DNA from: an uncultured Anaerococcus sp.
GTDB lineage: Bacteria; Bacillota; Clostridia; Tissierellales; Peptoniphilaceae
Length of the DNA stretch: 39,717 nt
Direction: 5' to 3'
NCBI RefSeq assembly: GCF_937934665.1
Contig: NZ_CALGYW010000082.1
Location: 1 to 39,717 of the forward strand
Position 1 is the first letter of the stretch, and each line of letters begins with the position of its first letter. Below the pieces are notes generated by a model that had not been told where the DNA came from, ran no database searches, and saw only the letters and a program-made list of their open reading frames with translations. The translations under genes were made by a program, and so were the position numbers. This document shows positions 6,755 to 14,524 of the stretch, piece after piece.

Positions 6755-6762
6755 AATAACAT
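6745..6762 (+). promoter_or_regulatory. Rex-like operator over the bcd -10
   Basis: The 18 bases TTGTTAAGATAATAACAT match the clostridial Rex pattern TTGTTAA-N4-TTAACAA at 12 of 14 fixed positions. The site covers the -10 hexamer, so binding would block transcription of bcd-etfBA when NADH is low. Rex control of butyrate genes is established in Clostridium; here it is inferred from the site. Confidence 0.5.
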
Positions 6763-6817
6763 CAGGCTAAAAATAGCTAGGATAATTTATCCAAAGTCAA
6801 AATTAAAAGGAGAGAAA

Positions 6818-7954
6818 ATGTATAAATTAACTGAAGAACAATTAGAAATGCAGGCAATGTTTAGAGACTTTGCTGAAAAAGAAGTAGCACCTATAGCTAT
6901 CGAGATAGACGAAGAACACAAATTCCCAGAAGAAAACGTAGCTAAAATGCAAGAGCTTGGTTTCTTTGGCATCCCATTTGATGAAGAATATGGTGGAATC
7001 GGACTAGACACTCTTACATATGTCCTATGTGTAGAAGAACTATCTAAGGCATGTGCATCAACAGGTGTTATCGTTTCAGCTCATACATCACTAGGTGCTG
7101 ATTGCATCAATAAATTTGGTAATGAAGAACAAAAAGAAAAATACTTAACTCCACTTGCTTCAGGTGAAAAACTAGGTGCATTTGCCCTTACAGAACCAGA
7201 TGCAGGTACAGATGCTTCAGGTCAAAAAACAGTAGCTGTTAAAGACGGTGATGAATACGTTCTTAACGGTTCAAAAATATTTATAACAAATGCTGGTTAT
7301 GCTGATACTTATGTAGTATTTGCTATGACAGATAAAACACAAGGTACAAAAGGAATTTCTGCATTTATAGTAGAAAAAGGAACTCCAGGTTTTGACTTTG
7401 GTGCTAAAGAAGACAAGATGGGTATCAAAGCTTCATCAACTATGGAATTAGTATTTAGAGATTGTAGAATACCTGCAGCTAACCTATTAGGCGAAGAAAG
7501 CAAGGGCTTTAAATACGCTATGCAAACACTTGATGGTGGTAGAATTGGTATAGCAGCACAAGCACTTGGTATAGCAGAAGGTGCACTAAATAAAGCAATC
7601 AAATATGTAAAAGAAAGAGAACAATTTGGTAGACCAATCGCTAAATTCCAAAACACACAATTTAAATTAGCTGAAATGGCTATAGATATAGAATCTGCTC
7701 GTCACTTAGTTTACAAAGCAGCAACATTAAAAGATGCTGGCGAAAGCTACACAGTTGCAGCTGCAGAAGCTAAACTAAAAGCTGCAAGGGTTGCTATGGA
7801 TGTAACTACAAAAGCAGTTCAATTATTCGGTGGCTACGGATATTCTAAAGAATACGAAGTAGAAAGAATGATGAGAGATGCCAAAATAACAGAAATCTAT
7901 GAAGGAACTTCAGAGGTTATGTTAATGGTTGTTGGTGGTTCACTTTTAAGATAA
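6818..7954 (+). CDS. bcd: Short-chain (butyryl-CoA) dehydrogenase
   Basis: A 378-residue acyl-CoA dehydrogenase that reduces crotonyl-CoA to butyryl-CoA in the butyrate pathway, with FAD. The three ACAD domains are complete: helical N-terminal part; the beta domain with FALTEPDAGTDAS (122-134); and the C-terminal helical domain with QLFGGYGYSKEYEVERMMRD and the catalytic-base region IYEGTSEV (Glu362). AAAGGAG lies upstream of the ATG. etfB and etfA follow in the usual bcd-etfBA order, pointing to the electron-bifurcating Bcd/EtfAB complex that couples crotonyl-CoA and ferredoxin reduction. Arginine codons are almost all AGA, as in the other core butyrate genes, suggesting high expression. The operon has a Rex-like site at its promoter. 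Confidence 0.92.
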   Translation: MYKLTEEQLEMQAMFRDFAEKEVAPIAIEIDEEHKFPEENVAKMQELGFFGIPFDEEYGGIGLDTLTYVLCVEELSKACASTGVIVSAHTSLGADCINKFGNEEQKEKYLTPLASGEKLGAFALTEPDAGTDASGQKTVAVKDGDEYVLNGSKIFITNAGYADTYVVFAMTDKTQGTKGISAFIVEKGTPGFDFGAKEDKMGIKASSTMELVFRDCRIPAANLLGEESKGFKYAMQTLDGGRIGIAAQALGIAEGALNKAIKYVKEREQFGRPIAKFQNTQFKLAEMAIDIESARHLVYKAATLKDAGESYTVAAAEAKLKAARVAMDVTTKAVQLFGGYGYSKEYEVERMMRDAKITEIYEGTSEVMLMVVGGSLLR

Positions 7955-7977
7955 GAAATATCGAAGGGAGATAATAT

Positions 7978-8787
7978 ATGAATATATTCGTATGTGCTAA
8001 ACAAGTTCCGGATACAAATGAAATCAAAATTGATCCGGTTACAAACACACTAATTAGAAAAGGCGTTCCAAGTATCCTTAATACTTATGATGGATTTGCC
8101 CTAGAGCAAGCTTTAAGACTTAAAGATAAGAATCCAGAAATTAAGATTACAGTAATCTCAATGGGACCTCCACAAGCAGATCAAATGCTTAGAGATTGTC
8201 TAGCAGTAGGAGCTGACAATGCTTACCTCGTAACAGATAAGAAATTTGGTGGATCTGATACTCTAGCTACATCTTATATCATATCTGAAGCTATCAAAAA
8301 AGTAGCCCAAACAGAAGGCGAACCTGACATGGTATTTTGTGGACTTCAAGCAATTGACGGAGATACTGCCCAAGTAGGTCCAGAACTTGCTGAACACTTA
8401 GACCTTCCACAAGTAACATATGGTTACACAGTAGAGCTAAATGATGAAGGACTTAAAGTACTTCAAGAAGTTGAAGGTGGAGCAAGAAACATCCAAATGA
8501 CACTTCCAGCTTTAGTTACCTTTACAAAATACGGTGATGAAGATTTAAGATATCCAAAGATCAAAAATAAACTAAAAGCTAAAAAAGCAACTATCGAACA
8601 AATTACTTTAGAAGAACTAAAAGAATCTATAGACGAAACAGCTATAGGACTTAAAGGTTCACCAACTAGAGTAAATAAATCTTACACTCCAACTGTTGAA
8701 AAAACTGGAGAAATGTTCGAAGATATGGAAGCAGAAGAAGCAGCTGATAAGCTTATTGCAGCTTTAGCTGATAAGAAGCTTATTTAA
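7978..8787 (+). CDS. etfB: Electron transfer flavoprotein beta subunit
   Basis: A 269-residue EtfB, partner of EtfA and Bcd in electron transfer from NADH to crotonyl-CoA and ferredoxin. The N-terminal segment CAKQVPDTNEIKIDP (6-20), the segment VTDKKFGGSDTLATS (85-99) and the nucleotide-binding CGLQAIDGDTAQVGP (121-135) are conserved. The GGSDTLATS version resembles EtfB of bifurcating clostridial complexes more than mitochondrial EtfB; this is a judgement from memory. GGGAG upstream of the ATG supports the start. It sits 23 bases after bcd and 9 bases before etfA. Confidence 0.93.
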   Translation: MNIFVCAKQVPDTNEIKIDPVTNTLIRKGVPSILNTYDGFALEQALRLKDKNPEIKITVISMGPPQADQMLRDCLAVGADNAYLVTDKKFGGSDTLATSYIISEAIKKVAQTEGEPDMVFCGLQAIDGDTAQVGPELAEHLDLPQVTYGYTVELNDEGLKVLQEVEGGARNIQMTLPALVTFTKYGDEDLRYPKIKNKLKAKKATIEQITLEELKESIDETAIGLKGSPTRVNKSYTPTVEKTGEMFEDMEAEEAADKLIAALADKKLI

Positions 8788-8796
8788 GGAGGGACT

Positions 8797-9798
8797 ATGT
8801 CAGAAAATAAAAACCTATGGGTATTAGTTGAAACTAAAGAAGATGGATCAGCTGTAAATGTAGGCCTTGAATTATTAAATCCAGGCAGAAATATGGCTAA
8901 CACTCTTGGTGGAGATTTAGTAGCAGTTATCATTGGTGAAGAAGTATCAAAGGCTAAAGAAGAAGTTAAAGATCACGGCGTTGATAAAATAATCACTTGT
9001 GAAGGCGAAGTATATAAAGATTATAGCACAGACGTATATGCAAATGCAGTAGAAAAACTTGTTGAAAAATACAGCCCAGATACAATCTTAATTGGAGCAA
9101 CAAACCAAGGTAGAGATCTTGGACCAAGAGTATCTGCAAGACTTCACACAGGACTTACAGCAGACTGTACAGAACTTGATGTTGATGCTGAAACAGGAAA
9201 TGTACAATGGACAAGACCAGCCTTTGGTGGTAATCTAATGGCACAAATTCTTTGCCCAGACTCAAGACCACAAATGGGTACAGTACGTCCAGGTGTATTC
9301 CCTAAAGAAGCTTTTGGCAGAAAAGATAATATAGAAGAAATTGAAGAAAATATAGAATTTACAGGCGAAGTAAGAACTAAAATCCTTGACTTTATCCCAA
9401 GAGATGAGGGGGATGATGTAGATTTAGTTGGTGCTGAATTTATCGTATCAGGTGGACGTGGTTTAGGTGATTCAAGTAACCTTAAACTAATAGAAGACTT
9501 AGCTGAAGCTCTTGATGCTACAGTAGGTTCATCTCGTCCTCTAGTAGACTCAGGATGGATTTCTCACTCTCACCAAGTTGGTCAATCAGGTAAAACTGTA
9601 GCACCAAAGGTATATATAGCAGTAGGTATTTCTGGAGCTATCCAACACTTAGCTGGTATAAATGCATCAGATACAATAATTGCTATAAATAAAGACCCAG
9701 ATGCGCCTATCTTTGACGTAGCAGACTATGGTATAGTTGGCGACTTATTTGAAGTTGTACCAGCTCTTATAGAAAAGATTAACGCAAGAAAAGGCTGA
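8797..9798 (+). CDS. etfA: Electron transfer flavoprotein alpha subunit
   Basis: A 333-residue EtfA that carries FAD in its C-terminal domain and pairs with EtfB. The FAD signature is clear: SRPLVDSGW (246-254), QVGQSGKTV (260-268), VGISGAIQHLAG (276-287), then INKDPDAPIFDVADYGIVGD. The N-terminal half has the Rossmann-like fold with GATNQGRDLGPRVSARL. Length is normal for bacterial EtfA. AGGAGGG lies upstream of the ATG. It is the last gene of bcd-etfBA and is followed by a strong terminator. The same Etf might also serve the divergent lactate-type dehydrogenase; see findings. Confidence 0.94.
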   Translation: MSENKNLWVLVETKEDGSAVNVGLELLNPGRNMANTLGGDLVAVIIGEEVSKAKEEVKDHGVDKIITCEGEVYKDYSTDVYANAVEKLVEKYSPDTILIGATNQGRDLGPRVSARLHTGLTADCTELDVDAETGNVQWTRPAFGGNLMAQILCPDSRPQMGTVRPGVFPKEAFGRKDNIEEIEENIEFTGEVRTKILDFIPRDEGDDVDLVGAEFIVSGGRGLGDSSNLKLIEDLAEALDATVGSSRPLVDSGWISHSHQVGQSGKTVAPKVYIAVGISGAIQHLAGINASDTIIAINKDPDAPIFDVADYGIVGDLFEVVPALIEKINARKG

Positions 9799-9808
9799 GA
9801 TTAAAATT

Positions 9809-9838
9809 AAACCACTATTTAATTAAATAGTGGTTTTT
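9809..9838 (+). terminator. Terminator of bcd-etfBA
   Basis: A long perfect stem, AAACCACTATTTAA (9809-9822) with TTAAATAGTGGTTT (9823-9836), with T-run to 9838. The innermost A-T pairs will open to give the loop. Confidence 0.85.
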
Positions 9839-9895
9839 CTTGTATATGTAGCAGGGAATTTGCTTTAAAAACTTAAGGAAATTGTTTTTAAAAAT

Positions 9896-9913
9896 TTGTT
9901 AAAATTTACACAA
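9896..9913 (+). promoter_or_regulatory. Rex-like operator upstream of crt-hbd-thl
   Basis: TTGTTAAAATTTACACAA matches TTGTTAA-N4-TTAACAA at 12 of 14 fixed positions. It ends six bases before the -35 hexamer of the crt promoter. With the site at 6745-6762 both butyrate operons would be under NADH/NAD+ control. Confidence 0.5.
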
Positions 9914-9919
9914 AATAGA

Positions 9920-9947
9920 TTGACAAAAAAATATCAACTGTTATAAT
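9920..9947 (+). promoter_or_regulatory. crt-hbd-thl promoter
   Basis: TTGACA (9920-9925) and TATAAT (9942-9947), both consensus, are separated by 16 bases. The leader is about 80 bases and contains a 19-codon open frame. Confidence 0.75.
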
Positions 9948-9980
9948 ATAAGTATAAGATAGAAATTGGGTATAAAACTT

Positions 9981-10040
9981 ATGAAGGGTTTGTACCAAGA
10001 AAACATTTGTAAAAGATTTAATTCTAAGGGGGATGAATGA
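9981..10040 (+). CDS. Possible 19-residue leader peptide before crt
   Basis: An ATG at 9981 opens a frame encoding MKGLYQENICKRFNSKGDE, ending at TGA 10038-10040. That stop overlaps the crt ATG (10037-10039) as ATGA, the arrangement seen in translational coupling. The ribosome binding site is weak (GGG at 9968-9970, 10-base spacing). It may be chance; no protein family is expected at this size. Confidence 0.25.
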   Translation: MKGLYQENICKRFNSKGDE

Positions 10041-10816
10041 CTTACAAAACTGTAAAATACGAAGTTAATGGTCATATAGCAAAAATAACAATAAACAGAC
10101 CAGAGGCTTTAAACGCACTTAACTCAGAAGTTCTTGATGAACTAAACGTACTTCTAGATGAAGTAAGAGCTAACAAGGATCTTAGGGTAGCTATACTTAC
10201 AGGTGAAGGCAGAAGCTTTGTTGCAGGTGCTGACATAAAAGAAATGTCAACTCTTACACCAATAGAGGCTAAAGAATTTGGTTATAAGGGTCTTTCAGTA
10301 TTTAGAAAGCTTGAAAGCCTACCAATACCAGTTATAGCAGCTATCAATGGTTTTGCCCTAGGTGGTGGTTGTGAAATCGCAATGAGCTGTGATTTTAGAA
10401 TCGCAAGCGATAAGGCACTATTTGGCCAACCAGAAGTAGGTCTAGGTATCACTCCAGGTTTTGCAGGAACACAAAGACTTCAAAGACTAGTAGGTCCAGG
10501 ATACGCTAAATACCTAATCTATACAGCTAAAAACATCAAAGCTGACAAGGCTTATGAAATTGGCTTAGTTCAAGAAGTAGTAGAAGCTGACAAACTTGAA
10601 GAAACAGTAAACAAACTTGCTGAAAAAATAGCAGCTAATGCACCGGTCGCAGTTAGAGCTTCTAAAGAAGCAATAAATGTTGGTGGTCAAGTAGATATGG
10701 ACAGCGCACTTAAGGTAGAAGAAAACTTATTTGCCTTAACCTTCTCAACAGAAGATCAAAAAACTGGAATGAATGCTTTTATCAATAAGGGTAAAGCAGA
10801 TTTTGAAAATAAATAA
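10037..10816 (+). CDS. crt: 3-hydroxybutyryl-CoA dehydratase (crotonase)
   Basis: A 259-residue enoyl-CoA hydratase that dehydrates 3-hydroxybutyryl-CoA to crotonyl-CoA. The oxyanion-hole segment VAGADIKEM (62-70), the glycine-rich FALGGGCEIAMSCD (107-119) and QPEVGLGITPGFAGTQRL (131-148) are present, with both catalytic glutamates, Glu113 and Glu133. Length is normal for short-chain crotonases. A strong AAGGGGG ribosome binding site precedes the ATG, and the stop of a 19-codon upstream frame overlaps the start. It heads crt-hbd-thl; hbd follows after 12 bases. Confidence 0.93.
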   Translation: MTYKTVKYEVNGHIAKITINRPEALNALNSEVLDELNVLLDEVRANKDLRVAILTGEGRSFVAGADIKEMSTLTPIEAKEFGYKGLSVFRKLESLPIPVIAAINGFALGGGCEIAMSCDFRIASDKALFGQPEVGLGITPGFAGTQRLQRLVGPGYAKYLIYTAKNIKADKAYEIGLVQEVVEADKLEETVNKLAEKIAANAPVAVRASKEAINVGGQVDMDSALKVEENLFALTFSTEDQKTGMNAFINKGKADFENK

Positions 10817-10828
10817 AGGAGATATTTA

Positions 10829-11671
10829 ATGAAAATAGGTGTAATCGGTTCAGGAATCATGGGTGGCGGCATCGTAGAAACAGCTGCTAAAAAATACGAA
10901 GTTGTAGTAAGAGATATCAAAGATGAATTTCTAGAAGCTTGCAAGGCAAGAATAGAAAAATCTTATGGTAGAAATGTATCAAAAGAAAGAATGACTGAAG
11001 AAGATAAAGAAAAAGCTTTAGCAAACATTACTTACACAACAGAAGTTAAAGATTTAGCTGACTGTGATATCGTAATCGAGGCTGCTACAGAAAATCCAAA
11101 GCTTAAAAAAGAAATCTTTAAAGAACTTGACGAAGTTGTAAAAGAAGGAGCTATCCTTGCTTCAAACACATCTTCACTTTCAATAACAGACATTGCTGCT
11201 TCTACAAACAGAGCAGATAAAGTTATTGGTATGCACTTCTTTAACCCAGTTCCAGTTATGAAACTAGTTGAAGTAATAAGAGGCCTACACACATCAGATG
11301 AAACAAACGAAACAATCTTTAAACTTGCAGAAGATCTAGGCAAACAACCAATCGAAGTAAAAGAAGGACCAGGATTTGTTGTAAATAGACTTCTTATCCC
11401 AATGATCAACGAAGGTATCGGCGTATTAGCTGATGGTCTTGCAAGTGTAGAAGATATTGATAAGGGTATGCAACTTGGTGCAAACCACCCAATGGGACCT
11501 CTTGCGCTAGGTGACTTAATCGGTCTTGATACATGTTTAGCTATTATGGAAGTTCTTTATAATGAATTTGGCGATAGTAAATATAGACCAAACCCACTTC
11601 TAAGACAAATGGTAAGAGCTGGAGACCTTGGTAGAAAAACAGGCAAGGGCTTCTACGATTACAGCAAATAA
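10829..11671 (+). CDS. hbd: 3-hydroxybutyryl-CoA dehydrogenase
   Basis: A 280-residue NAD(P)-dependent enzyme reducing acetoacetyl-CoA to 3-hydroxybutyryl-CoA. The Rossmann motif GSGIMGGGI (7-15) opens the protein, the catalytic histidine is in GMHFFNPVPVMKLVEVI (His136), and the substrate-binding asparagine is in VVNRLLIPMINEG (Asn186). Length matches the clostridial Hbd family. AAGGAG precedes the ATG. Situated between crt and the thiolase gene it completes the acetyl-CoA to crotonyl-CoA sequence. Confidence 0.94.
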   Translation: MKIGVIGSGIMGGGIVETAAKKYEVVVRDIKDEFLEACKARIEKSYGRNVSKERMTEEDKEKALANITYTTEVKDLADCDIVIEAATENPKLKKEIFKELDEVVKEGAILASNTSSLSITDIAASTNRADKVIGMHFFNPVPVMKLVEVIRGLHTSDETNETIFKLAEDLGKQPIEVKEGPGFVVNRLLIPMINEGIGVLADGLASVEDIDKGMQLGANHPMGPLALGDLIGLDTCLAIMEVLYNEFGDSKYRPNPLLRQMVRAGDLGRKTGKGFYDYSK

Positions 11672-11703
11672 GATAAATATATAGAGAAATAAAAGGAGAA
11701 ATT

Positions 11704-12888
11704 ATGACAAGAAAAGTAGTAATAGCAAGTGCAGCAAGAACACCTGTAGGATCATACGGCGGAGCATTAAAATCAGTAAGCGCTCAAGATTTAGGTATTA
11801 CAGCAGTTAAAGAAGCAATCAACAGAGCAGGAATCAAACCAGAAGATGTAGATGAAATGGTATTTGGTTGCGTACTTCAAGCAGGTCTTGGACAAAACGT
11901 AGCTAGACAAATTTCTATCGGAGCTGGAATCCCTAAAGAAAAACCAGCAATGACTCTAAACATCGTTTGTGGTTCAGGTCTTAGAAGTGTATCACTTGCA
12001 GCTCAAATGATTATGGCAGGAGATTCTGACATAGTTGTAGCTGGTGGTACAGAATCAATGTCTAACGCTCCATACTTATTAACAGATGAAAGATGGGGAG
12101 CTAGAATGGGAGATAAAAAAGTTGTCGATGAAATGATCAAAGACGGTCTTTGGGATGCATTTAACAACTACCACATGGGTATGACAGCTGAAAATATCGT
12201 TGAAAAATACGGTCTAACAAGAGAAGAACAAGATGAACTTGCTGCAATGAGCCAAAATAGAGCTGAAAAAGCAAGAGCAGAAGGAAGATTTAAAGACGAA
12301 ATAGTTCCAGTAGAAGTTAAAGATAGAAAAGGCAATGTAACAGTTGTTGATACTGATGAACACATCAGAGAAGGCGTTACAGCTGAAGGAATCTCTAAAC
12401 TTAAACCAGCATTTAAGAGAGATGGCGGTAGTGTTACAGCAGCTAACGCATCTGGTCTTAACGATGGTTCTGCAGCTCTAGTTGTTATGAGTGAAGAAAA
12501 AGCTAAAGAACTTGGCGTAACTCCACTTGCAACAATCGTAAGCTACGCTACAGAAGGTGTTGACCCAGCAATCATGGGTACAGGCCCAATCCCAACAGTT
12601 AGAAAAGCTCTAGAAAAAGCTAACTTAACTCTTGAAGATATAGATCTAATCGAAGCTAACGAAGCATTCGCAGCTCAAGCTCTATCAGTAATCAAAGACC
12701 TAGGTCTTAATACAGATATAGTTAACGTAAACGGTGGAGCGATAGCACTTGGTCACCCAGTAGGTGCATCAGGTGCAAGAATCCTTACAACACTTCTTTA
12801 TGAAATGCAAAAAAGAGACTCTAAAAAAGGTATCGCAACACTTTGTATAGGTGGCGGTATGGGTACTGCAGTTGTAGTAGAAAGATAA
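11704..12888 (+). CDS. thlA: Acetyl-CoA acetyltransferase (thiolase)
   Basis: A 394-residue biosynthetic thiolase joining two acetyl-CoA into acetoacetyl-CoA, the entry step of butyrate formation. The acylated cysteine is in NIVCGSGLRSV (Cys89); the C-terminal catalytic residues are in GHPVGASGAR (His351) and LCIGGGMGTA (Cys381). The loop region with GGTESMSNAPYLL is typical. AAAGGAG supports the start. It is the last gene of crt-hbd-thl and is followed by a terminator. The name atoB would be equally suitable. Confidence 0.94.
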   Translation: MTRKVVIASAARTPVGSYGGALKSVSAQDLGITAVKEAINRAGIKPEDVDEMVFGCVLQAGLGQNVARQISIGAGIPKEKPAMTLNIVCGSGLRSVSLAAQMIMAGDSDIVVAGGTESMSNAPYLLTDERWGARMGDKKVVDEMIKDGLWDAFNNYHMGMTAENIVEKYGLTREEQDELAAMSQNRAEKARAEGRFKDEIVPVEVKDRKGNVTVVDTDEHIREGVTAEGISKLKPAFKRDGGSVTAANASGLNDGSAALVVMSEEKAKELGVTPLATIVSYATEGVDPAIMGTGPIPTVRKALEKANLTLEDIDLIEANEAFAAQALSVIKDLGLNTDIVNVNGGAIALGHPVGASGARILTTLLYEMQKRDSKKGIATLCIGGGMGTAVVVER

Positions 12889-12900
12889 GATAAATTTTAA

Positions 12901-12936
12901 GGTATGCAGGTAACTCTTATCTGCATGCTTTTTTTG
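12901..12936 (+). terminator. Terminator of crt-hbd-thl
   Basis: GGTATGCAG (12901-12909) pairs with CTGCATGCT (12921-12929) including two G-T pairs, with an 11-base loop, followed by T-run 12929-12936. Confidence 0.8.
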
Positions 12937-12973
12937 TAAATTTCCAAAAAAATTTTAAGATATTTAGTAAAGA

Positions 12974-13003
12974 TTGATAATAATTTTCAATTATGGGTAA
13001 TAA
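12974..13003 (+). promoter_or_regulatory. Possible promoter of the CoA-transferase gene
   Basis: TTGATA (12974-12979) with TAATAA (12998-13003) at 18-base spacing is the best candidate in the 153-base spacer after thl. No Rex-like site is visible here, unlike the other two butyrate promoters. Confidence 0.4.
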
Positions 13004-13029
13004 ATAATATCTTAAGAAAACGATATTAT
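13004..13029. repeat. 8-bp inverted repeat before the CoA-transferase ribosome binding site
   Basis: ATAATATC (13004-13011) and GATATTAT (13022-13029) are exact reverse complements with a 10-base gap. They lie just upstream of AAAGGGG (13031-13037), so the element could be an operator or an mRNA hairpin affecting translation. Confidence 0.4.
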
Positions 13030-13041
13030 AAAGGGGAAAAT

Positions 13042-14385
13042 ATGGATTTTAAAAAAATTTATGAAGAAAAATTAATCACTGTAAAAGAAGCGGCAGGCCT
13101 GGTTAAGAATGGCGACTGGGTAGAAATGGGCTGGGGAGCCTTAGTACCAAAAGACTTTGACAAGGCCCTAGCAGCAAGGGTGGATGAACTTAAGGATGTC
13201 AAGGTAAGATCAGGAGTCGTACCTTACAATCTTGAAATAGGCCAAGCAGATAGCTCAGGTGAGCACTTTGTCTACCACTCATGGCACTCAACAGGACCTG
13301 AAAGAAACCTAATCAATAACAATAAGTACGGTGCCTTTTTTATTCCTATTAAGTATTCAGAAATAGAAAGGTATATAGCAGAAAATGCACCAAAGGCAGC
13401 AGTATCAGTCATCCAGGTTTCACCAATGGATAAGCACGGTAACTTTAACTTCGGACTTTCAGCATCCCATGCTATGACTTCTTTTGAAAATTCAGAAAAA
13501 GTTGTTTTAGAGGTTAACGAAAATGTACCGGTTGCCCTTGGTGGTTTTAGAAATTATATCAATATTAAGGATGTAGACTATGTTTATGAATCAAGCAATT
13601 ATGATATGATAACCCTACCAAGCGCAAAATTCGGTGATGAAGAAATCCAAGTAGCCAAGTTCGTAGTAGACAACCTAAGGGATGGGGACACCCTTCAATT
13701 AGGTATAGGTGGTCTTCCAAATGCTATAGGAAGCCAGATTGCAAAGTCAGACCTAAAAGATCTTGGAGTGCATTCTGAAATGTATGTAGATAGCTTTATG
13801 GAAATGGCAAAAGCTGGAAGAATTACAGGCAAGAAGAAAGATATCAACTCTGGTAGACAAACCTATGCCTTTGCAGTAGGTAGCCAGGAAATGTATGACT
13901 ATATGGATGGAAATGAAGAATTAATGGCAGCACCTGTTTCCTATGTTAACGACGTAGACGTAATTGCAGCCCACGATAACTATGTATCTATAAATACAGT
14001 TCTTGAAGTTGACCTTTGGGGTCAGATTTCAGCAGAATCAGCAGGAACAAGACACATATCTGGAGCAGGCGGTGCCCTTGACTTTGTACTAGGTGCCTAC
14101 AGGTCTAAGGGAGGAAGGTCCTTTATAGCCCTTAAATCTTCAAGAGTAAACAAGGAAGGAAAGAGAATTTCAAATATCGTTCCAACCTTTGCCCCAGGCA
14201 CCCAAGCTACAGCAGTAAGAAGCAATACCCACTATATAGCTACAGAGCAGGGTATTGTAAACTTTAAGGGTCTAACAACCTGGCAAGCAGCAGAAGCCTT
14301 AATTAGTCTTGCCCATCCAGACAATAGAGATGAGTTAATAAAAGAAGCAGAAAAACTTGGTATCTGGAGAAAATCTAACAAATAG
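13042..14385 (+). CDS. but: Butyryl-CoA:acetate CoA-transferase
   Basis: A 447-residue family I CoA-transferase of the butyryl-CoA / 4-hydroxybutyrate group, which moves CoA from butyryl-CoA to acetate, releasing butyrate and regenerating acetyl-CoA. The second-domain motif QLGIGGLPNAIGSQI precedes GVHSEMYVDSF, whose glutamate (Glu246) should form the CoA-thioester intermediate. The C-terminal part has GAGGALDFVLGAYRSKGGRSFIAL and a conserved ATEQGIVNFKGLT. Length is near that of the Roseburia-type enzyme. Position after bcd-etfBA and crt-hbd-thl supports butyrate as product; 4-hydroxybutyrate or propionate specificity cannot be excluded. It mixes AGG with AGA arginine codons, unlike the core operons. 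Confidence 0.85.
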   Translation: MDFKKIYEEKLITVKEAAGLVKNGDWVEMGWGALVPKDFDKALAARVDELKDVKVRSGVVPYNLEIGQADSSGEHFVYHSWHSTGPERNLINNNKYGAFFIPIKYSEIERYIAENAPKAAVSVIQVSPMDKHGNFNFGLSASHAMTSFENSEKVVLEVNENVPVALGGFRNYINIKDVDYVYESSNYDMITLPSAKFGDEEIQVAKFVVDNLRDGDTLQLGIGGLPNAIGSQIAKSDLKDLGVHSEMYVDSFMEMAKAGRITGKKKDINSGRQTYAFAVGSQEMYDYMDGNEELMAAPVSYVNDVDVIAAHDNYVSINTVLEVDLWGQISAESAGTRHISGAGGALDFVLGAYRSKGGRSFIALKSSRVNKEGKRISNIVPTFAPGTQATAVRSNTHYIATEQGIVNFKGLTTWQAAEALISLAHPDNRDELIKEAEKLGIWRKSNK

Positions 14386-14524
14386 CTATTCACTTTGAAA
14401 CTAAAGTAGGAGAAAAAAAGATTATTTTAAAATTGACGGATATAAAATAGATATAGGAGAACTTGAAACAAAGCTTGTAAGTGAAGAAAAAGAAGAAGAC
14501 ATAAAAAAAGAACTGTTTGATGAT

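Noticed and set aside
7309..7656. 115-codon minus-strand frame inside bcd
   Set aside because: Shadow frame of a highly conserved gene with no ribosome binding site; similar antisense frames in hbd (11032-11409), dapB (20641-20982) and mutS2 were dropped for the same reason.
12974..12992. ATTGA...TCAAT dyad as a Rex site at the but promoter
   Set aside because: Only the outer bases are symmetrical and the second half-site fails the TTAACAA pattern.
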